This document shows positions 16,504 through 27,573 of a DNA stretch of 64,000 nucleotides, in pieces. The notes beneath the pieces were generated by a model. The model was not told the origin of the DNA, did no database searches, and worked only from the letters and a program-made list of their open reading frames with translations. The translations under genes and the position numbers were made by a program. The DNA comes from Nitrobacter sp047149785 (GTDB lineage: Bacteria > Pseudomonadota > Alphaproteobacteria > Rhizobiales > Xanthobacteraceae). Position 1 is the stretch's first letter. The number at the start of each line of letters is the position of its first letter. The stretch is from NCBI RefSeq assembly GCF_047149785.1, contig NZ_BAAGBE010000001.1, forward strand, positions 992,001 through 1,056,000, written 5' to 3'.

Positions 16504-18018
16504 TCAGCTCGCTTCCGCGAGCAACGACAACTGATGCGGCGGCGGTTCGACGTCGGTATGGTCGGTGAGGGTGGTCGGATAGGCGCCGGTGAAGCAGTGG
16601 TCGGAATATTTCGGGTTCGCGGCGTCGCGTCCCGGCTCGCCCATGGCGCGGTACATGCCGTCGATGGAGAGGAAGGCCAGCGAATCCGCGCCGATGATGT
16701 CGCGCATCTGCTCGAGGCTGTGGGTCGCGGCCAGCAGACTGCTGCGGTCCGGCAGGTCGATGCCATAGTAATCCGGATGGATGATCGGCGGCGAGGCGAG
16801 GCGGAAGTGCACCTCCGTGGCGCCGGCGTCGCGCATCATGCGCACGATCTTCTTCGAGGTGGTGCCGCGCACCAGCGAGTCGTCGATCAGGACGATGCGT
16901 TTGCCCGCGATCGCGGCGCGGTTGGCCGAATGCTTCATGCGCACGCCGAGTTCGCGGACGCTTTGAGCCGGCTGGATGAAGGTGCGGCCCACATAATGGT
17001 TTCTGATGATTCCGAGTTCGTACGGCACGCCGGAGAACTGGCTGTAGCCGAGGGCGGCAGGCACGCCGGAATCGGGCACCGGCACCACGACGTCGACCTC
17101 GGCATGACTCTCGCGGGCCAGTTGCGCGCCGAACGCCTTGCGCACTTCGTAGACCGAGCGGCCGCCGACGATCGAATCCGGTCGGGAGAAGTAGATGTAT
17201 TCGAAGATACAGGGCCGTGGCGGCATCGGTGGAAAGGGTTTGTGGATTTCGGTCTGGATGGTCCCGCCCTTGCGGTCGAACACGATGACTTCGCCGGGTT
17301 CGATGTCGCGGACGTACTTCGCGCCGATGATGTCGAGCGCGCAGGTTTCCGAGGCGAGGATCGGGCAGCCGTCGAGGTCGCCGAGAACCAGCGGGCGAAT
17401 GCCGCGCGGGTCGCGCGCGCCGACCAGCTTCTTGTTGGTCAGCGAAACCAATGCGTAGGCGCCCTCGAGAGCTCGTAGCGCCTCGATGTAGCGCTCGATG
17501 AAACGGCCGCGCCGGGACTGCGCGACCAGATGCAGGATCGCCTCGGTGTCGGTGGTCGATTGCATCAGGGCGCCGTGGCCCACCAATGCGCGGCGCAGCG
17601 TCAGTCCGTTGGTGAGGTTGCCGTTATGGGCGACCGCGAATCCGCCGGCATTCAGTTCGGCGAACAGCGGCTGCACGTTGCGCAAGATGGTGCCGCCCGT
17701 GGTGGAGTAGCGGGTGTGACCGATGGCCGCGCTGCCGGGAAGACGTTCGATCACCGCGCGGCGGGAGAAGGTGTCGCCGACGAGACCGAGACGGCGTTCG
17801 GAGTGGAAGCGGTGGCCGTCGAAGGTGACGATGCCGGCGGCCTCCTGGCCGCGATGCTGGAGGGCGTGAAGCCCGAGCGCGGTGATGGCGGCGGCGTCGG
17901 GGTGACCGAAGATGCCGAACACGCCGCATTCCTCGCGGAGGGTGTCGCCGTCGAGGTCGAAATCCGGGGCGGGATCCGGTTCGGGCGCGTCGCTGGAAGG
18001 GCTCTGCTGACAGTCCAT
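16504..18018 (-). CDS. purF: Amidophosphoribosyltransferase
   Basis: First committed enzyme of purine synthesis: makes phosphoribosylamine from PRPP and glutamine. About 504 residues. A 30-residue propeptide precedes the N-terminal nucleophile Cys31 (EECGVFGIFG), as in the B. subtilis-type enzymes that are processed. Glutaminase residues IGHTRYSTTG and AHNGNLTN, and the PRPP loop VLIDDSLVRGTTSKKIV, are present. No four-cysteine Fe-S ligand set is obvious. I took the ATG at 18018; a GTG at 18036 is possible. Part of the dnaB-purF block. Confidence 0.95.
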   Translation of the reverse strand: MDCQQSPSSDAPEPDPAPDFDLDGDTLREECGVFGIFGHPDAAAITALGLHALQHRGQEAAGIVTFDGHRFHSERRLGLVGDTFSRRAVIERLPGSAAIGHTRYSTTGGTILRNVQPLFAELNAGGFAVAHNGNLTNGLTLRRALVGHGALMQSTTDTEAILHLVAQSRRGRFIERYIEALRALEGAYALVSLTNKKLVGARDPRGIRPLVLGDLDGCPILASETCALDIIGAKYVRDIEPGEVIVFDRKGGTIQTEIHKPFPPMPPRPCIFEYIYFSRPDSIVGGRSVYEVRKAFGAQLARESHAEVDVVVPVPDSGVPAALGYSQFSGVPYELGIIRNHYVGRTFIQPAQSVRELGVRMKHSANRAAIAGKRIVLIDDSLVRGTTSKKIVRMMRDAGATEVHFRLASPPIIHPDYYGIDLPDRSSLLAATHSLEQMRDIIGADSLAFLSIDGMYRAMGEPGRDAANPKYSDHCFTGAYPTTLTDHTDVEPPPHQLSLLAEAS

Positions 18019-18046
18019 TGCGCCTCGCTTCGTCACGGGACACCCA

Positions 18047-18676
18047 TTAGCGTTCAGCCGGTTTGCCGTCGATCAGCTTTTTCAGGCCGTCTCGGGCAGG
18101 CTTGGAATAGCCGTCGGAGCCAGGAGAAACAGGTTCCGCGTCCGTTTGATCCGCGTCGGGCTTATTCTTCTTGAGCTTGTTTAAGATGGTGTTCTCAGGA
18201 TCGTCAGGCAAGAGCGACTGCAGCCAGGCGCCGGTGGAATTGAGCACCGTGAGCGACTTCGCGCCCGTGACCCAGTCCGGCCGCTGCTTGTCCGGAACCA
18301 GCCAGGTAAAGAACAGAAAGGCAACCACAACGATCAGCAGGCCCCGCGCCAGCCCGAACAGGAAACCCAAGGTACGGTCGAGCGCGCCGATCCGGGAATC
18401 GAGGACCATGTCGGAGATGCGCGTCGTGATGATCGAAGTCACGATCAGGGTGACGATGAAAACGCCGCCGATCACGGCCGCAGCCGCGAGGGTCTCGTTG
18501 CTGATATAGGTTTTGGCGAAGGGCAGAAGCTTCTGGAACGAGTAGAGCGTGGCCAGCGCGGCTATGCCCCATGAGGCGATCGACAGGATTTCGCGCATGA
18601 AACCGCGGATCATCGCCAGCAGACCCGAAATCAGCATCACGGCGAGCAGAACGAGGTCGAGGATGGTTATCGGCAT
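18047..18676 (-). CDS. cvpA: CvpA family membrane protein
   Basis: A 209-residue protein with four membrane segments in the first 130 residues (ITILDLVLLAVMLISGLLAM at the start, and the DRTLGFLFGLARGLLIV block typical of CvpA). The hydrophilic C-terminal tail is charged and Asp/Lys-rich. Named for colicin V production in E. coli, where it also lies next to purF; it contributes to envelope stress tolerance in other bacteria. Exact function unknown. Confidence 0.92.
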   Translation of the reverse strand: MPITILDLVLLAVMLISGLLAMIRGFMREILSIASWGIAALATLYSFQKLLPFAKTYISNETLAAAAVIGGVFIVTLIVTSIITTRISDMVLDSRIGALDRTLGFLFGLARGLLIVVVAFLFFTWLVPDKQRPDWVTGAKSLTVLNSTGAWLQSLLPDDPENTILNKLKKNKPDADQTDAEPVSPGSDGYSKPARDGLKKLIDGKPAER

Positions 18677-18844
18677 CGGCTGGTCAGGTCCGCTCGTAAA
18701 TTCCAGAAACCGAATCGGCGTCTCACGGCCGGTCCAGCCTGACGGTCATGTCTCACGTCCCGCAAGGACCTTTCGCGCAACATATCGTCGGCCTTGCGAC
18801 CGCGCCGAAGGTATAGCGGCGGCTGCCCGCGAGGTCACGCCGCT

Positions 18845-20296
<1,452 letters not shown>

Positions 20297-20324
20297 TTTC
20301 AGCGATCGCATTCGACGCAAGTAT

Positions 20325-21503
20325 TCACGACCCGGCTGGTCCGCCCTTGTAGATTCGATTGTAGCGGTCGCCGAGACTCGTCAGCACTTCGTAACCGATG
20401 GTGCCGAAATGGTGCGCAAGCTCGTCCACGGTGATGCTTTCGCCGATCAGCGTCGCGAGATCGCCGCGACGGACCACCGCGCGGGACGGCAGGTCGGTGA
20501 TGTCGACCGCCATCAGGTCCATGGAAATGCGGCCCGCCACCGGACAGCGCTTGCCGGCGATCACGACGTCGGCGCCGCGGGTGCCGTCGTTGCTGCCGCC
20601 GGCGCGGAAATAGCCGTCGGCATATCCTGCCGCAACAATGGCGAGTCGGGTCTCCCGCCGCGCGGTCCAGGTCGCGCCGTAGCCGACGCTTTCACCCTTG
20701 CCGATCGTCCGGGTCTGCACGATCCGCGCTTTCAACTCGACCACCGGCTGCATCGGATTCTCGGATTCCGGCGTGGGGTTGACGCCGTAGAGCGCAGCCC
20801 CCGGCCGCACCAGGTCGAAGGGATATTGCGGCCCGAGGAAGATGCCGGACGAGTTCGCGAGCGAGGCCGGAACGCCGGAGAAGCGACTGGCGATCTCGCG
20901 GAACGCCGCGACCTGTCTGGCATTGAGCGGATGATGGAGGGCTTCGGCGCAGGCGAGGTGGCTCATCACCAGCGTGATGCCGTGATCGCCGGCATCGATT
21001 CTCGGGATGAGCGCTTGCGCTTCGTCGAGGGTGAGGCCGAGGCGGTTCATGCCGGTGTCGATGTGGATGGCCGCGCCGCCCGCCCAGCCGGTGCGGCGGC
21101 AGAACGCGTCCCATTCCGCGAGTTCGTTGAGGTCGCCGATCACAGGCCGGCAATTGATCGCGGCGAAGGCTTCGCTGCAATTCTGGAAGAGGCCGTCCAG
21201 CACATAGAGGTCGGCGGAGGGAGCGGCAGAGCGGACGACGCGCGCCTCGCCGAGCGTGGCGACAAAAAGCGTTTTACATCCGGCCGCGCCGAGCGCGCGC
21301 ACTACGGGTCCGGCTCCGCAGCCATAGGCATCGGCCTTGACGACGGCGGCGCATTCGGCGGGCACGGCGGTCTTTTCGAGCTTGCGCCAGTTGGCGACGA
21401 TGGCGTCGAGGTCGACGGTGAGGGTGCCGATCGCTGCGGCGGCCGTAACAGCCGTGTCGGCGTCGGTCGGCGCGCCGGCGGACGTCGTTTTAGAATCAGG
21501 CAT
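20325..21503 (-). CDS. alr: Alanine racemase
   Basis: PLP enzyme that makes D-alanine for peptidoglycan, about 392 residues. The PLP lysine is Lys56 in VVKADAYGCG. GYGATW carries the catalytic Tyr of the partner subunit, and the Arg-containing RISMD motif is present. The first 25 residues (Ala/Thr-rich) are variable, so the exact start is uncertain (21503 or 21512). Sits between dnaB and radA, the usual alphaproteobacterial order. Confidence 0.95.
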   Translation of the reverse strand: MPDSKTTSAGAPTDADTAVTAAAAIGTLTVDLDAIVANWRKLEKTAVPAECAAVVKADAYGCGAGPVVRALGAAGCKTLFVATLGEARVVRSAAPSADLYVLDGLFQNCSEAFAAINCRPVIGDLNELAEWDAFCRRTGWAGGAAIHIDTGMNRLGLTLDEAQALIPRIDAGDHGITLVMSHLACAEALHHPLNARQVAAFREIASRFSGVPASLANSSGIFLGPQYPFDLVRPGAALYGVNPTPESENPMQPVVELKARIVQTRTIGKGESVGYGATWTARRETRLAIVAAGYADGYFRAGGSNDGTRGADVVIAGKRCPVAGRISMDLMAVDITDLPSRAVVRRGDLATLIGESITVDELAHHFGTIGYEVLTSLGDRYNRIYKGGPAGS

Positions 21504-21587
21504 GAGATTCATGCCGCATGCTACGCTCGGCTGCACGGTGGTTCAACCGCGCGGGCGACGTCCTTGGACCGGCCGTAAGTCAGCTTG

Positions 21588-23114
21588 CTAAATACGCTCG
21601 GGCAGGTGGCTGATTCCGTCGGAAGCGGAAAGGCCGATAGATACGCCCTCGTGCGCGAGGTCGCTGAAGCGGGTGAACTGCCCCTCGAATTGCAACTCGA
21701 CGGTGCCGGTCGGACCGTGGCGCTGCTTGCCGATGATGACTTCGGCCTTGCCGTGCACAAGCGACATATCGAGCTGCCACTTCTCGTATTCGGGCGTGCC
21801 CGGCCGAGGCTCCTTGTTCTGGAGGTAATATTCCTCGCGGAACACGAACATCACGACGTCGGCGTCCTGTTCGATCGAGCCGGATTCGCGCAGGTCGGCG
21901 AGCTGCGGGCGCTTGTCGTCGCGGTTTTCGACCTGGCGCGACAGTTGCGACAGCGCGATGATCGGAACGTTCAGCTCCTTCGCCAGCGCCTTCAGGCTGG
22001 TGGTGATCTCGGTGACTTCCTGCACCCGGTTGTCGCTGCGCCTGCCGCTGCCCAGCAGGAGCTGGATGTAGTCGACGATCAGCACGTCGAGTCCCTTCTG
22101 GCGCTTCAGGCGGCGGGCGCGCGCCGTCAGTTGCGAAATCGACAGGCCGCCGGTCTCGTCGACGTAGAGCGGCAGGTGCTCCAGTTCGATGGTATGGTCG
22201 CGGATCTTCTCGAAATCGCTTTCGGTGATGCCGCCGCGGCGGATATTGCTGGAGGCGATGCTGGTCTGCTCGGCGAGAATGCGCGTCGCCAGTTGCTCCG
22301 CCGACATTTCGCAGGAGAAGAAACCGACGATGCCGCCGTTGACGGTCTTCATCGTGCCGTCGGGCTGAAGCTCCGACTCATGAGCCTTGGCGATGTTGTA
22401 GGCGATGTTGGTCGCGAGCGCGGTCTTGCCCATGCCGGGCCGGCCGGCGACGATGATCAGGTCGGACTGCTGCAATCCGCCCATTTTCGAGTCGAGATCG
22501 CGCAGCCCCGTGGCGATGCCGGAGAGTTTCCCGTCGCGTCGGTAGGCGTTGGCCGCCATATCGAGCGCGACCTTCATCGCCTGCGAGAATTTCTGGAAGC
22601 CGCCGTCGTAGCGGCCTGATTCGGCCAGTTCGTAGAGGCGGCGCTCGGCGTCCTCGATCTGCGCCCGCGGCGCGAGATCGACCGGCGCGTCGTAGGCGAC
22701 GTTGACCATGTCCTCGCCGATGTGAATCAGGTCGCGGCGCAGCGCCATCTCATAGATGGTGCGTCCGTAATGGAGCGCGTTGATGATCGTGGTGGCCTCC
22801 GCCGCAAGACGGGCGAGGTACTGGCTCACGGTCATTCCGCCGATGTCGGTCTCGGCGGGAACGAAGGTTTTGACGGTGACGGGGGTTGCGACCTTGCCGG
22901 CGCGAATCAGGCTGCCCGCGGTCTCATAGATGGTCTGGTGGATAGGCTCGAAGAAGTGCTTCGGCTCGAGGAAATCCGACACCCTGTAGAATGCGTCGTT
23001 GTTGACCAGAATGGCGCCGAGAAGACCGCGCTCCGCCTCGATGTTATGCGGTGCGGTGCGGTAGGCCGGCGTTGCCGCATCGGGCGCAAGCTTCAGGATG
23101 TTCGAATCAGCCAT
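21588..23114 (-). CDS. dnaB: Replicative DNA helicase DnaB
   Basis: Hexameric replication-fork helicase, 508 residues. The N-terminal domain begins PHNIEAERGLLGAIL, followed by a linker and the RecA-like domain with Walker A GRPGMGKT at 224-231 and Walker B LIVDYIQLL. No intein is present at the usual P-loop insertion site. Start at 23114 (MADSNILKLA) leaves 176 bases of upstream sequence to cfa. Confidence 0.96.
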   Translation of the reverse strand: MADSNILKLAPDAATPAYRTAPHNIEAERGLLGAILVNNDAFYRVSDFLEPKHFFEPIHQTIYETAGSLIRAGKVATPVTVKTFVPAETDIGGMTVSQYLARLAAEATTIINALHYGRTIYEMALRRDLIHIGEDMVNVAYDAPVDLAPRAQIEDAERRLYELAESGRYDGGFQKFSQAMKVALDMAANAYRRDGKLSGIATGLRDLDSKMGGLQQSDLIIVAGRPGMGKTALATNIAYNIAKAHESELQPDGTMKTVNGGIVGFFSCEMSAEQLATRILAEQTSIASSNIRRGGITESDFEKIRDHTIELEHLPLYVDETGGLSISQLTARARRLKRQKGLDVLIVDYIQLLLGSGRRSDNRVQEVTEITTSLKALAKELNVPIIALSQLSRQVENRDDKRPQLADLRESGSIEQDADVVMFVFREEYYLQNKEPRPGTPEYEKWQLDMSLVHGKAEVIIGKQRHGPTGTVELQFEGQFTRFSDLAHEGVSIGLSASDGISHLPERI

Positions 23115-23290
23115 GGCTTTCGGAGTGTGACGGATTTTTCGAGTATGGGGCACGCATAAAGCGCCATTCGGGACGGCGGAAGCATGCCGGGCCCCTTATG
23201 CCCGATTCTCACATCATCTCGAATGAAACTTGAGTCGAAAGCGACTCGAACTTGACGGTAACGGGCGACCGAACGGCCGCACGAATCGAC

Positions 23291-24556
23291 TCACTCGCCC
23301 GCGATCTGAAGCCGCGGACGCTGTTTTCGTTCGAGACCGCGGAGCCTGACTTCGCCGCGCGGGATATAGTCGCGCGTCATCGGCACGATGCCCTGACGCT
23401 TCGTGATCTGGATCTGGAAATTCATCAGGTTCTGCTTTCGGAACGACATTTCCGAAGACGCCAGATAGAACTCCCACATCCGCGCGAACCGCTCGTCGTA
23501 AAGCCGCACGACCTCCTCGCGTCGCGCCATGAAGCGCTCGCGCCACGCTTTCAGCGTTTCCGCGTAATGCAGGCGCAGGATTTCGATGTCGCAGACCAGG
23601 AGCCCCGCGCGCTCGATCGCCGGCAGGACCTCCGACAGCGCGGGGATATATCCGCCCGGGAAGATGTACTTCGCGATCCAGGGATTGGTGATGCCCGGAC
23701 CTTCGGAACGGCCGATCGAATGCAGCAGCATCACGCCGTCGGCGTCCAGCAGTTCGGCGCAGTGCCTGAAGAAGGTATCGTAATGGTCGACGCCGACGTG
23801 CTCGAACATGCCGACCGACACGATGCGGTCGAACGGTCCGGGAACGTCGCGGTAGTCCTGGAGCAGGAATTTCGCCGACCGCGTCAGGTTTATTTCGCCG
23901 GCGCGGGCTTTCGACACCTGAAGCTGTTCGGTCGACAGCGTGACGCCGGTGACGTGGGCGCCGGTCATTTCCGCAAGATAAAGGCTGAGGCCGCCCCAGC
24001 CCGAGCCGATATCGAGGACATCGTGACCGCGCTCGACCAGAAGCTTGGCGGCGATATGCCGCTTCTTTGCAAGCTGCGCGTCGTCCAGCGTCATGTCCGG
24101 AGTTTCGAAATATGCGCAACTGTATTGTTTGTCGGCGTCGAGAAACAGCGAGTAAAGCCGGCCGTCGAGGTCGTAATGGCGCGCGACGTTGTTTTTGGAG
24201 CGCCCGCGAGGGTTGAATTGCTGGATATTGCGGACGAGATAGCGGAGCCACCATTGCAGCCTTGCCCAGCGCGGCATGATGTCGGGCTGGTCGAGGACGA
24301 TCGCCAGGACGTCGGCGATCGATCCGCACTCGACCCGCAATGTGCCGTCCGTAAAGGCTTCGCCGAGGGACATTTCGGGATCGAGCAGAAGCTGGCGCGC
24401 GGCTTCCTTCGTGATCAGATGAACCCGGACCGGTTCGCCCGTGCCGTCGCCGCAGGTGAAGGTCGTGCCGCTTGCGGTTACGAATGTAATCGACCCGCGC
24501 TGAACGAACTGGCCCAGAAAAAACCGCAACAAACGGTCCATCGAAACCACCATCAT
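23291..24556 (-). CDS. cfa: Cyclopropane-fatty-acyl-phospholipid synthase family
   Basis: SAM-dependent methyltransferase (421 residues) that adds a methylene bridge to unsaturated membrane lipids. SAM motif VLDIGSGWGGLSLYLAE, plus VGMFEHVG and the lipid-binding N-terminal domain. YDLDGRLYSLFLD is a family hallmark. Three candidate starts lie within 20 bases with no clear ribosome site. The 3' flank has a six-bp stem (GAGTCG/CGACTC, 23231-23248) but no T-run. Monocistronic by appearance. Confidence 0.93.
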   Translation of the reverse strand: MMVVSMDRLLRFFLGQFVQRGSITFVTASGTTFTCGDGTGEPVRVHLITKEAARQLLLDPEMSLGEAFTDGTLRVECGSIADVLAIVLDQPDIMPRWARLQWWLRYLVRNIQQFNPRGRSKNNVARHYDLDGRLYSLFLDADKQYSCAYFETPDMTLDDAQLAKKRHIAAKLLVERGHDVLDIGSGWGGLSLYLAEMTGAHVTGVTLSTEQLQVSKARAGEINLTRSAKFLLQDYRDVPGPFDRIVSVGMFEHVGVDHYDTFFRHCAELLDADGVMLLHSIGRSEGPGITNPWIAKYIFPGGYIPALSEVLPAIERAGLLVCDIEILRLHYAETLKAWRERFMARREEVVRLYDERFARMWEFYLASSEMSFRKQNLMNFQIQITKRQGIVPMTRDYIPRGEVRLRGLERKQRPRLQIAGE

Positions 24557-24781
24557 CACGAGGACATGTCAGCTACCGTAACGTAACTATGGGCTGTCAC
24601 CCGAGTTCCATTCAGATAATAATATTGCGGAAACCGCTCCACCAATGCGCGGACCGCAGGGCGGCTATCCGGAATCGTGATCACGCGGTTGCGTTAATCT
24701 GCGCGCTTCCATTCGCAATACAATGAGCTAAAAGGTGGACCCGCCGCAGCCGCGGCGGTTTCCGCACCATTGGAGGATGGA

Positions 24782-25912
24782 ATGTTGAGCCGAGCGCTCA
24801 GTCTGGCGACGGCGATGCTCGTGATCGTCGGTTTCGCGACGGATCGCGTACGCGCGCAAAATCTCGATGCGGGAAAGTCGGCTGCGCAGATTTTTTCAGG
24901 GAGCTGCGCCGCTTGCCACAAAGGGGCCCGCGGGTTGCTCAGGACCGTTGCGCCGGGATCGCTGCCGGGTTTCCTGCGCCAGCACTATACGACCGGTCCC
25001 GACATGGCCAGGATGCTCAGCGCCTATTTGATTTCCAACGGGGCGTCTGACGAGCGCTACAGAGCCGAGACGCCCAGGCGGCATCCGGGTGATCTTAAAT
25101 CGGAACAGGCCGAGCGACGGGGCGGGAAGCCGCTGTCCCGGGAGGCGACGCCGCAGGAAGCCGGCGCCTCCGCGCAGGAAGAGCCGCATGGCCGCAGGGG
25201 CCGACATGGCAGACGCGCCGCAAGACCGGGGACCGAGAATTCGGAGGCCACACGGCCGGCTTCGGAGGAGGCTGCTGCACACGAGCACGGCAGGCGCAAA
25301 CACGGAGACAGGAAGAAGCTGAGCAGAGAGAACAAGGGAGAGACAGAGAAGGCGACGCCCAAGGCCGAAGTCCCCACGACGGCGGTCCCCAAGAAGGAAA
25401 CCTCCAAGGCAGGAACCTCCAAGGAGGAAATTTCCAAGGAACAAGCAGCCGAGGACAAAGCCGGCAAGGAGCAAGCGGTCAAGACCGATGCGGTCAAGCC
25501 GGATGCGTCGAGTCCTGCTGCGACCAAATCCGAAAGCGACAAGACCGAGGTCGGCAAAGCCGGAGCGAATAAGCCCGAGGCAGACAAATCCGAAGCAGCC
25601 AGGCCCAAGATGGACAAATCTGAAACAGACGCGTCCGAAAACAGCAAACCGGCTGCCGAGGCTCCTGGCGAACCGAAGACCCCTGGCGAACCGAAAACGG
25701 TCCCGCTGCGTGCCGATCCCGTTCCGGCGGTGACGCCGGCTCCGAAGGTTGGCGAGGGCGACTCGAAGCCGTCGACCGAAACCTCCACGCCGTCGCCGGT
25801 TCCTCCCGCCAGTTCTGCGGCCGCGCCGCCGGCAGAGCCGGTCTCACCGCCGGCGGGTTCCGCCGCCTCATCCGCGGCTCCAGCCGCTGACGGACCGCGG
25901 GTGCCGAAATAA
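24782..25912 (+). CDS. Secreted cytochrome c-like protein with a long charged tail
   Basis: A 376-residue protein with a signal peptide (cleavage after about residue 25), one heme c motif CAACH at 42-46 and a possible axial Met in DMARML near 80. This compact heme domain ends by residue 95. From about 105 to the end the protein is low-complexity: charged Lys/Glu/Ala segments with loosely repeated K(S/A/T)E steps, then a Pro/Ala/Ser-rich end. GGAGG lies just before the ATG at 24782. I know no defined function; the tail may bind cell-envelope polymers or act as a spacer. Confidence 0.75.
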   Translation: MLSRALSLATAMLVIVGFATDRVRAQNLDAGKSAAQIFSGSCAACHKGARGLLRTVAPGSLPGFLRQHYTTGPDMARMLSAYLISNGASDERYRAETPRRHPGDLKSEQAERRGGKPLSREATPQEAGASAQEEPHGRRGRHGRRAARPGTENSEATRPASEEAAAHEHGRRKHGDRKKLSRENKGETEKATPKAEVPTTAVPKKETSKAGTSKEEISKEQAAEDKAGKEQAVKTDAVKPDASSPAATKSESDKTEVGKAGANKPEADKSEAARPKMDKSETDASENSKPAAEAPGEPKTPGEPKTVPLRADPVPAVTPAPKVGEGDSKPSTETSTPSPVPPASSAAAPPAEPVSPPAGSAASSAAPAADGPRVPK

Positions 25913-26001
25913 GCCGATCGATCGCGGTGAGAAGTCCCTCCACGAGATTTCACGGGGAGAGGCGGGAATCGTCGGCGCGATCGTCTGAACCGGTAGCCGG
26001 G

Positions 26002-27120
26002 TCAGATCATCGACACCAGCCCGCCGCCATGGCGCTCCAGCCGCCCGGCCAGTTCCAGTTCGAGCAGAACGGTGCGCACGATCGCCGGCGAGGCATCCGC
26101 CATCCGGATCAGATCGTCGAGCCCGATCGGCGTGGGGCCAAGCAAACTGACGATGCGCGCGCGGTCGCTCGCGGCGGGCTCTTCCGTCTCCGGGACGCCT
26201 TGATCCGGTTCCCCCGCGGGCATTTCGATCGGCCGTCTCATGATCGGCCGAACCGCATTGATGACGTCGGATGCCTCGGTGATCAGCGTCGCGCCCTGCT
26301 TGATGAGATCGTTGGTGCCGGCCGCGCGAGGATCCAGCGGCGAACCCGGCACGGCGAACACCTCGCGGCCTTGCTCGGCGGCGATGCGGGCCGTGATCAG
26401 CGAGCCCGAGCGATGCGCCGCCTCGACCACGACAACGCCGAGCGCGACGCCGGAGATCAGACGGTTGCGCCGCGGGAAATCGCGGGCGCGCGGCACATGT
26501 CCCATCGGCATTTCCGAAATCGCGCCGCCGTCTTCCAGGACCACGGCAAGCAGATCCTCGTGCTCGGACGGATAGATGCGATCATGGCCGCCGGCGAGCA
26601 CGGCGACAGTGCCGCTCGCCAGGCTCGCGCGATGCGCCGCCTGATCGATGCCGCGGGCCAATCCCGACACGATCACGAAACCGGCCTCGCCGAGATCGCG
26701 CGCCAGCGTTTGCGCGAACTTGTGGCCGGCGCCGGATGCATTGCGTGAGCCGACGATCGCAATCATCGCACGCTCCATGACATCGAGGTTGCCGCGCACG
26801 CCAAGCAGCGGCGGTGCGTCGTCGATGGTTGCCAGATGTGGCGGATAGCCGGCTTCGCCTGGAGCCAGCAAACTGACGCCGATCCGCCCGGCGGCGGCCA
26901 GCTCGTCTCGTGCCTCGGCTTCGCCGCAAAGCCGGCCCGGACGTGACGCGCCGCCGCGACGCGCCAGATCGGGCAGGCGGTTCAGCGCCTCGCGGGCGCT
27001 GCCGAAATGATTCACAAGCGAGCGAAAGGTCCGCGGCCCGACGTTTTCGGAGCGGATCAGCCGCAGCCAGTCGATCCGCTGCGCTTCGGTCAGCCGTTTA
27101 GCTGAATTCTGGATATCCAT
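26002..27120 (-). CDS. dprA: DNA-processing protein DprA (Smf)
   Basis: A 372-residue DprA, which loads RecA on incoming single-stranded DNA. A SAM-like N-terminal region is followed by the Rossmann fold with GSRNASGAGHKFA, SGLARGIDQAAH and PRRNRLISG. The C-terminal winged-helix (about 300-372) carries LLGPTPIGLDDLIRMAD. The start at 27120 excludes a 12-residue upstream extension. Divergent from the bacteriocin-like peptide gene. Confidence 0.94.
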   Translation of the reverse strand: MDIQNSAKRLTEAQRIDWLRLIRSENVGPRTFRSLVNHFGSAREALNRLPDLARRGGASRPGRLCGEAEARDELAAAGRIGVSLLAPGEAGYPPHLATIDDAPPLLGVRGNLDVMERAMIAIVGSRNASGAGHKFAQTLARDLGEAGFVIVSGLARGIDQAAHRASLASGTVAVLAGGHDRIYPSEHEDLLAVVLEDGGAISEMPMGHVPRARDFPRRNRLISGVALGVVVVEAAHRSGSLITARIAAEQGREVFAVPGSPLDPRAAGTNDLIKQGATLITEASDVINAVRPIMRRPIEMPAGEPDQGVPETEEPAASDRARIVSLLGPTPIGLDDLIRMADASPAIVRTVLLELELAGRLERHGGGLVSMI

Positions 27121-27347
27121 GCCTGCCCCTCCCCGAAGGCGAGGAACTTTGCCCAAGTCGGCGCAGGGGACAACCTCGGATTCGGCTGGTCATGACGCTC
27201 GCGCACAGCGCGTGCTTGCGGCTCGCTTCCGCCTGCGCGGACGGCGTCAGTCAGGCAATGTAACCTCTGTCACGGTCGCGGCCCGGCGCTCGGGGTATTC
27301 CTGTCGTGATGGTGGCGGAAACGGTCCGCCTGACGATGGAGACCATC

Positions 27348-27539
27348 ATGGACAACGACGTTCGCGAACTCAGCCTCGAGGAAATCGGCACCGTCAGCGG
27401 CGGCATGAAATACGACCACAACTATGTGAGCAAGAACGTGATCGACGCCCGCGGCGGCTACCTTACGGTGTGGGGTGTCACGATGACCTTCGACATCAAT
27501 GGCAATTGCAGTAGTATCGGTCCCGCCGGCCCCACGTGA
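27348..27539 (+). CDS. Orphan bacteriocin-like peptide with a double-glycine leader
   Basis: A 63-residue peptide. The leader MDNDVRELSLEEIGTVSGG has the classic class II bacteriocin/NHLP-like pattern (LSxEE-I--V-GG), so cleavage is expected after Gly19. That leaves a 44-residue core with one cysteine, aromatic residues and Gly/Asn-rich stretches (MKYDHNYVSKNVIDARGG...). I chose the ATG at 27348 because GGAG lies about six bases upstream; upstream starts at 27309 and 27336 are possible. No C39 peptidase transporter or immunity gene is nearby. Toxin or signal function is inference. Confidence 0.65.
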   Translation: MDNDVRELSLEEIGTVSGGMKYDHNYVSKNVIDARGGYLTVWGVTMTFDINGNCSSIGPAGPT

Positions 27540-27573
27540 TCCTCAACTCCGAGCATCAAGCAGCTACGCTACG

